Assembly: GCA_963573385.1 (NCBI GenBank) | Contig: CAUYLG010071539.1 | Coordinates: 55,835-119,834, forward strand | DNA length: 64,000 nucleotides | From: Cacajao melanocephalus | Lineage: Eukaryota > Chordata > Mammalia > Primates > Pitheciidae | Direction: 5' to 3' | Part shown: positions 1-10,014 of the stretch, piece after piece | Numbering within the stretch: position 1 is the stretch's first letter | How the letters are laid out: each line of letters opens with the position of its first letter | The notes under the pieces: generated by a model | The model's input: the letters and a program-made list of their open reading frames with translations, nothing else | The model's database searches: none | Told to the model about the DNA's origin: nothing | Position numbers and translations under genes: made by a program

Positions 1-246
1 TACATAGGTATACTTGAGTCACAGGGGTTTGTTGTATAGATTATTTCATCACCCAGGTATTAGGCTTAGTACCCAATAGTTATTTTTCCTGATACTCTTT
101 CTCCTCCCTCAAGTAGGCCCCAGTGTGTATTGATCCCCTCTACGTGTCCATGAGTTCTCATCATTTCGCTCCCACTTATAAGTGAGAATATACGGTATTT
201 GGTTTTCTGTTCCTGTGTTAGTTTGCTAAGAATAATGGCCTCCAGT
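1..246 (-). mobile_element. L1 3' end (3'UTR and ORF2 C-terminus), direct part of a 5'-inverted L1
   Basis: The + strand reads as the complement of an L1 3' end: a degenerate 3'UTR, then the complement of the ORF2 end, including the 'gagaatatacggtatttgg' block that is antisense to the conserved ORF2 terminus. The element runs off the left edge, so its poly(A) is not visible. Decay suggests an older primate subfamily (L1PB/L1MA grade); I cannot name it exactly. Confidence 0.85.
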
Positions 247-497
247 TCCTTCTTTACACCGTATACAAAAATTAACTCAAGATGGGTTAAAGACTTAAAT
301 GTAAAACTCAAAACTATAAAAACCCTGGAAGACAACCTAGGCACGTGCAAAGATTTCATGACGAAGACACCAAACACAACTGCAACAAAAGCAAAAATTG
401 ACAAATGGGATCTAATTAAACGAAAGAGCTCCTACACAGCAAAATAAACTATCAACAAAGTGAACAGACAATCTACAGAATGGGAGAAAATTTCTGT
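247..497 (+). mobile_element. L1 ORF2 segment, inverted 5' part of the same L1
   Basis: The sequence is sense L1 ORF2 ('aaaaattaactcaagatggg' to 'gaatgggagaaaatttc'), opposite in orientation to the adjoining 1-246 piece. It lies 5' of that piece in ORF2 coordinates. This head-to-head arrangement is the usual product of twin priming during L1 insertion. Homology stops abruptly near 497. Confidence 0.8.
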
Positions 498-1797
498 CCT
501 CTTCTTTTTCTGGCATTCCATGTAGGCATATGTGAGACTACATGGAATTTTTAAGATTGTTCCATTGGTCTTGGATGCTCTGTGTTTCAATTTGGGTGTT
601 TTCAATTTGACCTACTTTCAAGTTCACTGAATCTTTCCTAGGCTGTGCCACATCTGCTGATGAGTGTGTTGAAGGCACTCTTCATTTATGTTACCATAGT
701 GGGTTTTGTTCCTTGAAATTTCATCTGATTCTTTTAGTTCTCATCTCCTTGCTGAAATTTTCCACTGATCTCATGTTTTCACTTTTTCCATTACAGTTGT
801 TAACATCATAGTCAAAGTTATTTTTCAATTGCTGTCAGATAATTCTAACATCTCTGTCATATCTGAGTCCAGTCCAGGTTATAGCTTTGTTTCTTGGCAG
901 TATGTTGTTTATTTCTTGCCATTTTGTTTGCTCATAATTTTGTGTTTAATGTGTGCATCTTGTTGTTGGAGAGCAGAAATAGGTAGTTTTCATGCCTGTA
1001 AGGAACTGTGCCTTCCCTTCTGCTAGGCATTTAGTGTGGAGGTTTGGGTTAATCTACTGAGGATGCTGGTTGGATTTGCAGTTTATTCATGCTATGCTTA
1101 TCTTCGGTGTACCACATGCTTCAGATTTCTCTAACAATGTCTTTAGTTTTGGGTGGAGCCTGGTTTTCCTGAGCAGGTTCCTCTATCTGCTCTACATTCA
1201 GCTTTTGTTCTCTCATTGCATTGGCTGAGAGGGTCTGTCTCCCTTATCTTACAACTTTCCTAGCAGCACCCCACCGTTACTTGTTACCCGATGCTTGTCA
1301 GCTTGGCACTAGAGAAAAGAGGGGATGATCTCTGTTGTTTTGATTAAACTTCAGTCTTAGGAGGCCCTATATACTTGGGTCTTGGGAACGTGACCTCAGA
1401 ACTCTTGCCTTTTCACCATCTGTAGTTCTGTGTTCAGCACATATTCCTGCCTCTTCTTCCAGGAAAAGGGGATTTTTCCCTGTTCCCTTCCTCCAGCTGC
1501 ATTGTCACCTAAAGGTGACAATGCTTCTTGCCAAAACCACTTGTAGATGAAGGCTTCTATTTATTAGGGGAGATATGGAAGAAAGTCTTGGCTGATTTTG
1601 TACCCCCTTCACGGTAGTTACCACTCTTATCCTCCAGGTCTGCATCATGAGGCATACTTTCTCAGGACTCTCACCCCTTCTTTTTTTGTATGCCCAGAAG
1701 AGTCTATGCAGAAAAGACTGCAAGAAGATGTAAACTCCCCCTATACATAGGAGTATGTGGCTCCCAAGGGCTATGTGAACCCACACTCAACACTCCC
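498..1797 (-). mobile_element. Probable ancient L1M-type 3'UTR sequence, antisense
   Basis: This is T-rich sequence without a credible reading frame. Blocks such as 'gataattctaacatctctg' and the following 'ttggcagtatgttgttt' resemble the long antisense 3'UTR of old mammalian L1M elements. The assignment is from memory; part of it, especially 1250-1797, could be ordinary intergenic DNA. Confidence 0.45.
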
Positions 1798-2161
1798 TGA
1801 TATGGTTAGTGTTTGTTTCCCCACCCAAATCTCATCTTAAATTATGGTCCTCACATCAAGCGAGAGACAAGGTGGAGGTAATTGAATCATGGGGAGCAGT
1901 TCCTCCCTGCTCGTCTTGTGAGAGTGAGTTCTCACAAGATCTGATGATTTTTAAAGGGGCTCTGCTACCTTCGCTCAGCACTTTTCCTTTCTGGTGCCTT
2001 GCGAAGAAGGTGCCTTGCTTCTCCTTTGCCTTCCACCATGATTGTAAGTTTCCTGAGGCCTCCCCAGCCATGCTGAACTGTGAGTCAATTAAACCTCTTT
2101 CCTTTATAAATTACCCAGTCTCAGGCAGTTCTTTATAGCAATATGAAAATAAACTAATACA
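1798..2161 (+). mobile_element. MST/THE1-type MaLR solo LTR
   Basis: The LTR begins TGATATGGTTAG and ends ACTAATACA, both diagnostic of MaLR LTRs. Inside are 'ccacccaaatctcatctt', 'attgaatcatgggg' and 'cctccccagccatg'. The 5-bp target duplication ctccc is present on both sides (1793-1797 and 2162-2166). No internal region is attached, so this is a solo LTR. Open frames here on either strand are LTR shadows. Confidence 0.93.
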
Positions 2162-2166
2162 CTCCC

Positions 2167-3114
2167 CAATTTATTAACTCTTCTAACCAAATTCTAACTG
2201 ATGTCTGGCTGTGTTTGTTCCAGGTTAGCAAGTGCCATCTTTCCTCATAGGCGTCTTTTTCTCCTTAGATTTTAGACTAGCTGCTTTTCCTGTGACCTCA
2301 CTTCTCTGAAGTTTTCAAGAAAATCTTGACCTTGCATTTTTTGTTGTTTCTGTAAGGGTGGAAAGCATTGTTCTTTCCAGCTCTCTATCTCCACAGCAGA
2401 CACTAGAAGTCCATTAATCATATTTTTAGTTTTCTTCTTATTGATTTCTAAGGGTTTGTATAGTCTGGATGCATATTATTTGTCAAATATTCTGATTGAG
2501 AAACTTACTCTCAGCTCATGGCTTCTGTTTTTACTTTCTTAATTGTGTCTTTTGCTCTACAGAAGTTTCTAAATTTGACAAATTGCAATTTTAAAATCTT
2601 TTTCTTTTATATTTAGAGCTCATTGTGTCTTGTCTAAGATATTTTTATCTACTGTAAGTTCCTGGAGATATTCTTTACTGTCTTTTTTAGAAATGCTATG
2701 ATAGTTTTAGCTTCTATATAAAAAGTTTATTTTAAATTAAGTTTATCTTTGTGGTACAAGAAAAAGATTGTAGTTCATATTTTCCTATGTGTTTATTTAA
2801 TTATTTCAGTACAATTTACTGTAAAACTTTCCTTTGCCTATTTAATTGCTTTGATATCTTTTTCAAAATTATATTGACCACATGTATATAATTCTATTTC
2901 CGTACTCCATTCTTTACCATTGACCTCTCTTTTTTGTTGCACCAATATTACAATGTCTTTATTTCTGTCACTTTATAATACATTTTAAAATCAGATAGAT
3001 TTCTCCATATTTGTTCTTCTTAAGATTGTTTTGGTATCCCAGATGTTTTGTATTTCTTTACACATTAGAATAAATTTTTCATTTTCTACAGACAAAGCCT
3101 ATTAAGATTAGTCT
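2167..3114 (-). mobile_element. Old L1M ORF2 fragment, antisense (left part)
   Basis: From about 2400 the sequence follows, in antisense, the L1 ORF2 series seen in old L1M elements: 'tcttttgctctacagaag', a 'cattgacctctc' Y-rich block, 'gcaccaatattacaatgtc', and 'ttctacagacaaagcc'. It is interrupted by the Alu at 3115 and continues at 3421-3510 ('aacaatattgagtcttcc'). 2167-2400 is T-rich and less certain. Confidence 0.7.
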
Positions 3115-3412
3115 GGCCAGTCACAGTGGCTCACACCTGTAATCCTTAGCACTTTGGGAGGACAAGGCAAGTAGATCATGATGTCAGGAGTTTGAGACCA
3201 GCCTGGCCAAAATGGTGAAACCCCATCTCTACTAAAAACACAAAAATTAGCCGGGTGCAGTGTTGGGCACCTATAATCCCAGCTACTCAGGAGGCTGAGG
3301 CAGGAGAATCACTTGAACCTCAGAGGCAGAGAGTTGCAGTGAGCCGAGATCACGCCACTGCACTCTAACCTGGGTGACAGAGCAAGACTCCATCTCAATT
3401 AAAAAAAAAAAA
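3115..3412 (+). mobile_element. Alu element, full length
   Basis: A dimeric Alu starts GGCCAGTCACAGTGGCTCAC and ends in a poly(A) tract. Left and right arms, the middle A-rich linker and box A/B-like positions are present. The target duplication attagtct is at about 3107-3114 and 3413-3420. The element sits inside the antisense L1M. Probably an S-type subfamily, not verified. Confidence 0.95.
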
Positions 3413-3517
3413 ATTAGTCTTAGTCTTACTCTGCATACCAGTTAGGGAGAGAATTGACATGTTAACAATATTGAGTCTTCCAGTCAATGAGCATGATATA
3501 TCTTTCCACTTAGACTT
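3413..3517 (-). mobile_element. Old L1M ORF2 fragment, antisense (middle part)
   Basis: This continues the L1M of 2167-3114 after the Alu, with 'gacatgttaacaatattgag' in antisense. It is cut at about 3517 by a younger L1 and resumes near 4290. Confidence 0.7.
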
Positions 3518-4275
3518 TTTCAACTTTTATTTTGCCCTCAGAAGGTACACGTGCAGGTTTGTTTTATGAGTATACTGTGTGATGCTGAGGTTTGAGGCAT
3601 GGATGATATCATCATGCAGGTAGTGAGTGTAGTACCCAATAGGTAGTTTTTCATCTCATCCACCTCTTTCTCTCTCCTGCTTCCAGTAGTTTTCAGTGTC
3701 TGTTGTTCCCACCTTTATGTCCATGTTTACTCAGAGTTTAGCTCTTGCTTATAAGTGAGAACATGTGATGTTTGGTTTTCTGTTCCTCTGTTAATTCACT
3801 TAGGATAATGGCCTCCAACTACATCCATGTTGCTGCAAAGGACATGATTTTATTATTTTTTTATGGGTTTGTAGTATTCCATGGTGTATACGTACCACAT
3901 TTTCTTTATCCAATTCACCACTGATGGGTACCTATGTTGATTCTGGCTTTGCTATCATTAATAGTGCTGCAATTAACACACAAGTGCAAGTGTCTTTTTG
4001 GCAGAATGATTTATTTTCCTTCACATCTATACTCAGTAAAGGGATTGCTGGGTCAAATGGTAGCTCTAAGTTCTTTGAAAAATCTCCAAACTGCTTTCTA
4101 TACTGGCTAATTTGCATTTCCACTAAGAGTATATAAGCGTTCCCATTTCTCTGTGGCTTCAACAGCATCTGTTATTTTTTTTGACTTTTTAATAACTGTC
4201 ATTCTGACTGGTATAAGATTGTTTCTCACTGTAGTTTTGATTTGCAAAAATTTCTGTTAGCAATATTTGGTAATT
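3518..4275 (-). mobile_element. 5'-truncated L1 (3'UTR and ORF2 C-terminus) nested in L1M
   Basis: Reading right to left gives the last part of ORF2 and the 3'UTR. The minus-strand frame 4168-3932 contains 'ELPFDPAIPLLSIDVKE', the conserved L1 ORF2 C-terminal segment, so the identity is firm. ORF2 is broken by substitutions and there is no intact reading frame. The L1M sequence resumes on its far side, which shows that this copy inserted into the older one. Confidence 0.88.
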
Positions 4276-4802
4276 TTAACTGTAGAAGATTTGGACATCT
4301 TCTGCTGAATTGATTCCTAAGTATTTTATGCTTTTTATTTTATTGTAAATCAAATGTTTTTATTGAATTTTCCTATCATTTCCTATTAGTATGTGGGAAT
4401 ACAATTGATTGTTTTATATTGATCTTGTACATTGTCACCTTGACAAATTCACTGATCAATTTTAGTAGTCTAAATCAACTTTTAAAATTTTCTATAAAAC
4501 AACCAAGTTATCTGTACATGGCCACAATTTAACTTCTTTCTTTCCAATATTAATAGACTTCTAATTTTACCTAAGTTAGAACATGGACTGTGCCTTTAAT
4601 TTTAATTGTCTTTATTAAGATGTAACTTATGTACAATAAAATTTATCAATTTAAAAAGTATAATACAAAGAGTTTTGGCAAATGAATAAAATCCTGTAAT
4701 CACCACCATAATCATGATATAAAACCTTTCTATCACTCCCCAAATTCCTTAGAGCCTTTTGCATTTGATTCCCTCCCACTTTAGCCCCAAAGAACAAAAC
4801 CT
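4276..4802 (-). mobile_element. Old L1M, antisense (right part), with 3'UTR-like piece
   Basis: 4290-4575 resumes the antisense L1M ORF2 ('cctaagtattttatgctttt', 'gatcttgtacattgtcacc'). 4600-4760 resembles an antisense L1M 3'UTR ('tattaagatgtaacttatg', 'caccaccataatcatga'). The order suggests two different old L1 copies abutting. Confidence 0.55.
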
Positions 4803-4914
4803 CCATTTTGTTATGATAATTCCTTTAATTATTTAAACATTTATAATAGTGGTTTTAAATCCTTTTTGTGTGAATATCAATATATGAATCATCCTGGGGT
4901 CAGTTTCCTTTGAT
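4803..4914. repeat. Dispersed duplication, copy 1
   Basis: This segment aligns with 6532-6645 at roughly 92% (about 9 substitutions and one 3-nt indel by eye). Homology ends sharply on both sides. The sequence itself looks like part of an old L1M 3'UTR. Confidence 0.75.
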
Positions 4915-5786
4915 CTGCATTCTGCCACTTCAGTTTTGCCTTTCCTTGAATATCATATAGAGGAAATTATTTTTAATACCTTGTGTTACATTATACTTAT
5001 ACATATATTTTTAAACTACAAAATTTCATGTATAATTTTTGCTTTACATTGTAGGTTGTCTTATAAATAAATTTTTAAAAGACTAAGAAATATTTCTTTT
5101 ATAATTACATATATTTCCCATTTCTGCTGCTCTGCATCCTTTTCCATATATCTGAGTTTCCATTTGCCCTTTCTTTTCAGCTCCCTCCCAAAATTCCTTT
5201 AGAATGCCTTACAGTGCAGATCTCCTGTCTATGAATTCTTTCATAGTTTACCTGAAAATGTTTCTACTTGACTTTCATTTATGAAGGATACTTTTGTTAG
5301 TTATAGAATACTGTATCTATAGTTATTTTTCTTTTGGAAGTTAAATATCTTCAAAGTTAAATAACTTTACAGACATTATTTTGTTATTTTTTGGCCTACA
5401 TTATTTTTGATGAGGAGTCATCTATGGTTTGTATCATTACTTTCCTGAAATATGTAATCTCTTCTTCTCTGTCTCTCATTCAGGGCAATAGGATGCTTTC
5501 AAAACTTATAAAGATACCTTCTGTTTTCAAACATTTGATTTAGATGGACTTACGTGTAGTTTTATTTTCATTTATTTAGTCTGGGTTGCTGAGACTCTTG
5601 GATCAGTAAGCTGAAGTTGTTTACTTATATTTGAGAAAATTTTAGCCTTTTTTTTTCAAACACATTTTCTGCCCTACTTTTCCTTTCTTCCTAGGACTCC
5701 AGTTGCATGTCAGATACCTTGATAGTATCCTACAATTCACTGAGACTTAAGTTTTTTTTTTGTTTTTGTACGCTAGATTGGATAAC
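4915..5786 (-). mobile_element. Probable old L1M fragment, antisense
   Basis: 'cttacagtgcagatctcctg' followed by 'gaattctttcatagtttacc', 'tgaaggatacttttgttag' and 'ggactccagttgcatgtcag' matches, in degraded form, a common old L1M antisense segment. There is no coding potential. The subfamily is not resolved. Confidence 0.5.
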
Positions 5787-6315
5787 TTCTATAGATGTAT
5801 TTTTATTACTTCTTTATTTCTGCATAACAAATTACTGCTAAACTCAGTGACTTAAGACAGCAAAAATCATTTCTCTCTCATAATTTCTATAAATGCACAA
5901 TTCTGAATCATTTGGAATTTTGAATCGTTCACTTGGGTAGTTTCGGCTTAGATCTCTCATGAGTTTGCAGTCAGATGATGACTGTGTTACAGTCACTGAA
6001 GGTTTGATTGAGGCTGGAGAATCTATTTCCATGGTGGCTCACTCATGTCTAGAAAGATGGTTCCTCTTCACATTAGCCCACCCATGGGGTTACCTGAGTG
6101 TCCTTAATGTCATGGAAGCTGTCTTCCCTCAATGAATAATCTGACAGATAAAGACAGAATCTGCTATGTTTTTATGACCTTAGAAGTCACATACCTTCAC
6201 TTCCACCATATTCTATTTGTCACATGGGTCAACAATAATTCAGTGTAAAAGTGGAATTCAGAAAGACATGAATACCTGGAAGTGAAGATCACTGGGGGCT
6301 ACCCTGGAGGTGGGA
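5787..6315 (-). mobile_element. MLT1-type MaLR LTR, antisense
   Basis: The left side 'gcataacaaattactgctaa' and right side 'gaatacctggaagtgaagat' plus 'cactgggggctaccctgg' match the ends of a degraded MLT1-type LTR in reverse orientation. The internal sequence is decayed, and termini and target duplication are not clear. The family name is from recall. Confidence 0.55.
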
Positions 6316-7104
6316 TACCATTTGTATCCTCGAGTTTACTCACCCTTTCTTCTGCAAACTGCACTTTTCTTTAAACCTATTCAGTGTTTTCTTCTTTTTA
6401 ATGTAAATTGTTTGTTTTTTCAGTTCTCAAGTTTTCAATTGTTCCTTTTTAATAGTTTTAACAGTTTAATAGTTTTCATTTCTCTGGTAAGATCCCCCAT
6501 TTGTTTACAATCATCTTTTGTTGTTTATCCCCCATTTCGTTATGATAATAATTCATTTAATTCTTTAAAAATTTATAATAGTGGTTTTAAATCCTTTTTA
6601 TGTGAATATCAACATATGAATCATTCTGGGGTTGGTTTCCTTTGATTAATTTTTTAAAGACCATTGTTCTCAATTTCCTGTCACTTCACAGGTATTGTAA
6701 TTGTTTTTATTGCATACTGGACATTGGCAATGACTTATTGTTGAGATTCTTAAGTTTTTTCTCTTTTACTTTAAGAAGTATTTTTGGTTTGTCTGTTTTT
6801 GGGTATTTCCCCTAACATACATTTATCTTGGTGGGACTTATACTCCAAACCTGGTCCCCCTATGAGGGGCAACAGCTAAAATTTCTTAGCTCTTTTTACA
6901 TTCCAGTTATTGCTTATTGGTTTCTGCTGGGTTCCTTAGAGTCTCCTCCACACATTTGTAGTTCAGTGGTTAGCCTAGTATTTGATGACAGTTTATATAC
7001 AGATCTATTTTTTTATTCTTTTACTGTGGTCCCTTCTTTCTGGAATTTCTTTCTCAAATTCCAACCTCTTCGCCAGCCTTGAATTCTGTTTTCTGATACC
7101 TCAA
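6316..7104 (-). mobile_element. Old L1M-type 3'UTR region, antisense, with duplication copy 2 at 6532-6645
   Basis: The T-rich block contains 'ttgcatactggacattggca' and 'tttgggtatttcccctaac', typical of antisense L1M 3'UTR. 6532-6645 is the partner of 4803-4914. The 84-residue frame at 6828-7082 has no recognisable domain and I treat it as chance. Confidence 0.45.
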
Positions 7105-7804
7105 GCTAATAAGACCAACATTTTTCTATTTGAGTTGTAGCTGTCTTGTGCTGCTTGCAGAGTGCCCTCAGAGAAAATGCCAAGTAAACTTACATCTCAT
7201 TCAGAAGAGTTTCTTTCTTTCATGGGTTACATCATTTCCAGTTTTCTGATTTTGGCTGTTATTCTGCACATTTAAGTAACTGTGTTTATATTTAGTCCAG
7301 AGATTGTAATTTTTATATGCAGGAGAATTAGTAATACCAGCTTCTCTGCCATTAACAGAATGGAATCTTGCCCTTTCATATATGAATTGAGACACTAAGT
7401 AACACATTAGAAACTTTGGGTTAGGTTTCACTCTAAGGTGATTTACAGAAATGAGGATATTTTGTTGGGGGTATCTCAGTGTCAGTATTCATAGGCTTAC
7501 CCCTCCTTAGGTTACTTATTTTCTTCAGTGAAGAATCCACCAATTGCTGTATGGCTAGGGGTAAAATAGACATAAACCAATTTCTCAACCTTCCTGGAGC
7601 CTATGGTCTCAGGGGTCTCACAGCTTATTGTGCAGAGTTTCACTTAATCTCTGTTTTCAATATGGTCTCAGCTGTATCTTCTGACCTAAAACATATTTTG
7701 TTCCTTGTTCAACATTTATAAAATTAAATATATTATCTTCTTCTAGGGTTTGGTAGGAGTGTTTTTTGACTGTGAATTGTTAGAAGAGGTAATCTAGGAA
7801 GCCT
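7105..7804. other. Unassigned intergenic sequence
   Basis: About 700 bp of moderately AT-rich sequence. I recognise no repeat with confidence and no gene. The short frames at 7201-7431 and 7479-7721 lack motifs. Confidence 0.4.
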
Positions 7805-8188
7805 AAAAACTTTAATTAAAAAATTTTTTGTTATGAATACATAATACTTGCACTTATGTATGAGAAACGTGATATCTTTATACATGCATACAATGTGTAG
7901 TGATCAAATCAAGGTAACTGGAATATCCATTCCTTCAAGCATTTATCACTTCCTTGTTGTTAAAAACATTCCAATTCCACTCTTAGTTAATATTGAAATA
8001 TGTAATAAATTACTAACTATAGTTGCCCTATTGTGCTACTGAACACTAAATCTTATTCCCTCTCTTTAACTGTATTTTTGTACCCATTAACTACCCCCTC
8101 TTTATCCTCTCCTTCCTCCTACCCTTCCTATCCTCTGATAGCCATCATTCTACTCTCTAAGAGTTCAATATTTTTGTTAGCTTCTACA

Positions 8189-8552
8189 TGTTTGGTAGAA
8201 AAAACCCCCTCCCCTTGCCCTCCACATCCGGGAAGCCGCCTCCAGAACTAGTCTGCCTAGTAACACTGGGCAGCCAATCACGGCCTAGCCTTGGCCCGCC
8301 AAAACTAAGCCAATCCCCATGCAACACGGCACCTCTCCCCACCTCCCTCGGCCACCCACCAATCACCCACCGCCACCTAAGCCATAGGCCTCGCCATCCC
8401 TATAAAAGTGCCCAGCCCCAACCGCTGGGCGCAGGTCCTTCCTCCCCCGCCTGAGTTGCCGGTGGATCCCAATAAACCTGGACTGGGCCCTCGGCTTTCA
8501 GAGTGCTTCTTGGGACCGGATAATCGAGGAGGGCCAGCGGAGGGTTCGCACA
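8189..8552 (+). mobile_element. Solo LTR of a class I (gammaretrovirus-like) ERV, family not identified
   Basis: A 364-bp GC-rich block begins TGTTTGG, ends TTCGCACA and is bracketed by the 5-bp target duplication ctaca (8184-8188 and 8553-8557). The inverted copy of this L1 target at 9112-9169 lacks it, giving an empty-site reference. It has LTR promoter architecture: CCAAT boxes at 8274, 8310 and 8359, a TATAAAA box at 8401, and an AATAAA signal at 8471. About 17 CpGs survive, pointing to a fairly recent insertion. No viral genes or primer-binding site are attached. Class assignment is inferred from the CCAAT/TATA/AATAAA spacing and the 5-bp duplication. Confidence 0.85.
8401..8408 (+). promoter_or_regulatory. 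TATA box of the solo LTR
   Basis: TATAAAAG lies 38 bp downstream of the last CCAAT box and about 63 bp upstream of the AATAAA signal, the normal U3/R spacing of an LTR promoter. Transcription, if any, would run rightward into antisense L1. Confidence 0.6.
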
Positions 8553-8874
8553 CTACATATGTGTGAGAACAGGCAATATTGTCTTTCTCTGCCTGGCTTA
8601 TTTCACTTAACATAATATCCTCCAGTTTCATCCATGTTGTTGCAAATGACAAGACTGAATTCTTTTTATGGTTGAATGATATTTCCTTGTGTATACATAC
8701 AATGTTTTCTTTATCCATTCATCCACTGCTGGATTCTTAGGTTGATTCCATAGTGTGGCTATCATGAATAGCACTGCGATAAACATGAGAGTGCAGATGT
8801 CTCTTCGATATACTGATTTCCTTTCTTTTGGATACATACCTAGCAGTGGGATTGTGGGACCACATGGTAGTTCT

Positions 8875-9031
8875 ATTTTTAGTTTATTTATTACTTTTGA
8901 GGAACCTCTGTTCTGTTCTTCACAGTGGCTGTACTAATTTACATTCCCACCAACAGTGTAAGAGGGGTCCCTTTCCCCACATTTTCACCAACATTCATTA
9001 TTGCCTGTCTTTCTGATAAAAGCCATTTATC
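8875..9031. repeat. Left arm of a 157-bp near-perfect inverted repeat
   Basis: The arm pairs with 9170-9327. By eye there are only one substitution and one single-base indel, although the surrounding L1 is old and diverged. The left arm is in the normal place in the L1; the right arm is the inverted extra copy. Confidence 0.93.
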
Positions 9032-9169
9032 CGGCTTTTATTTTTTAACTGGAGGATATTATGTTAAGTGAAATAAGCCAGGCAGAAAAAGACAATATTG
9101 CGCGTTCTCACACATATGCGGAAGCTAAGAAAAATATTGAACTCTTAGGGAGTAGAATGATGGCTATGA
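9032..9169. repeat. Spacer of the inverted repeat, itself an inverted copy of L1 sequence at 8138-8190 and 8556-8625
   Basis: Read as reverse complement, 9044-9169 matches the L1 on either side of the solo LTR (8138-8188 joined to 8558-8625) without the LTR. Divergence is about 8%, clearly more than the arms show. At its left edge 'ataaaagcc' (9016-9024) and 'ggcttttat' (9033-9041) form a short hairpin at the switch point. Confidence 0.85.
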
Positions 9170-9327
9170 GATAAATGGCTTTTGTCAGAAAGACAGGCAA
9201 TAATGAATGTTGGTGAAAATGTGGGGAAAAGGGACCCCTCTTACACTGTTGGTGGGAATGTAAATTAGTACAGCCACTGTGAAGAACAGAACAGAGGTTC
9301 CTCAAAAGTAATAAATAAACTAAAAAT
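9170..9327. repeat. Right arm of the inverted repeat
   Basis: Reverse complement of 8875-9031. It ends at 9327, after which normal antisense L1 resumes ('tgtcttcttttcagaaatgt'). Some L1 sequence between the two flanks is missing. Confidence 0.93.
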
Positions 9328-9979
9328 GTAATTTTTATATAGTTGTTGGCTATTTTATGTCTTCTTTTCAGAAATGTGTATTAAGATCTTTTGCCCATTT
9401 TTCAATCAGATTTTTTTTCCTATAAAGTTGTTTGAGCTTCTCATATATTCTGGTTATTAAACCCTTGTCAGATGGATAGTTTGCAGATATTTTCTCCCAT
9501 TCTGTGGTGGTCTCTTCACTTTTTTTAATTGTTTTCTTTGCCTGTGTAGAAACTTTAGCTTGATGTGATTTGATTTGTCCATTTTTGCTACAGTTGTCTG
9601 TGCTCTTGAGACCTTACTCAACAAATGTTTCCCAGACCAATAAACTCGAGTGTTTCTCCAATGTTCTCTTCTAGTAGTTTCATAGTTTTAGGTATTAAAG
9701 TATTTAATCCACTTCGACTTGATTTTTGTATATGGTGAGAGATAGGGGTCTAGATTAATTCTTCTGCAAATGGACATCTAGTTTTCCAAGTACCATTTAT
9801 TGAAGAGACTGTCCTTTCCCCAATGTATGTTCTTGATGCCTTTCTCAAAAATGATTTGACTGTAAGTGCATGACTTTATTTCTGGGTGCTTTATTCTGTC
9901 CCTCTGGTCTATATATCTGTTTTGATGCCAGTATTATGCTTTTGGTTACTATACTTAGGTATTATACATATTATATATA

Positions 9980-10014
9980 TAACCTAATATAGATGTATAA
10001 TCTATATTAGGTTA
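9980..10014. repeat. Perfect palindromic hairpin, 15-bp stem, 5-nt loop
   Basis: The stem 'taacctaatatagat' pairs perfectly with 'atctatattaggtta' around the loop gtata. It lies between two copies of a 'ggttactata..taggtattata' block, inside L1 ORF2 where the parental L1 has one copy. Confidence 0.9.

Noticed and set aside
3932..4168. 78-codon minus frame with protein-like sequence
   Set aside because: It is L1 ORF2 C-terminus (ELPFDPAIPLLSI block), not a gene.
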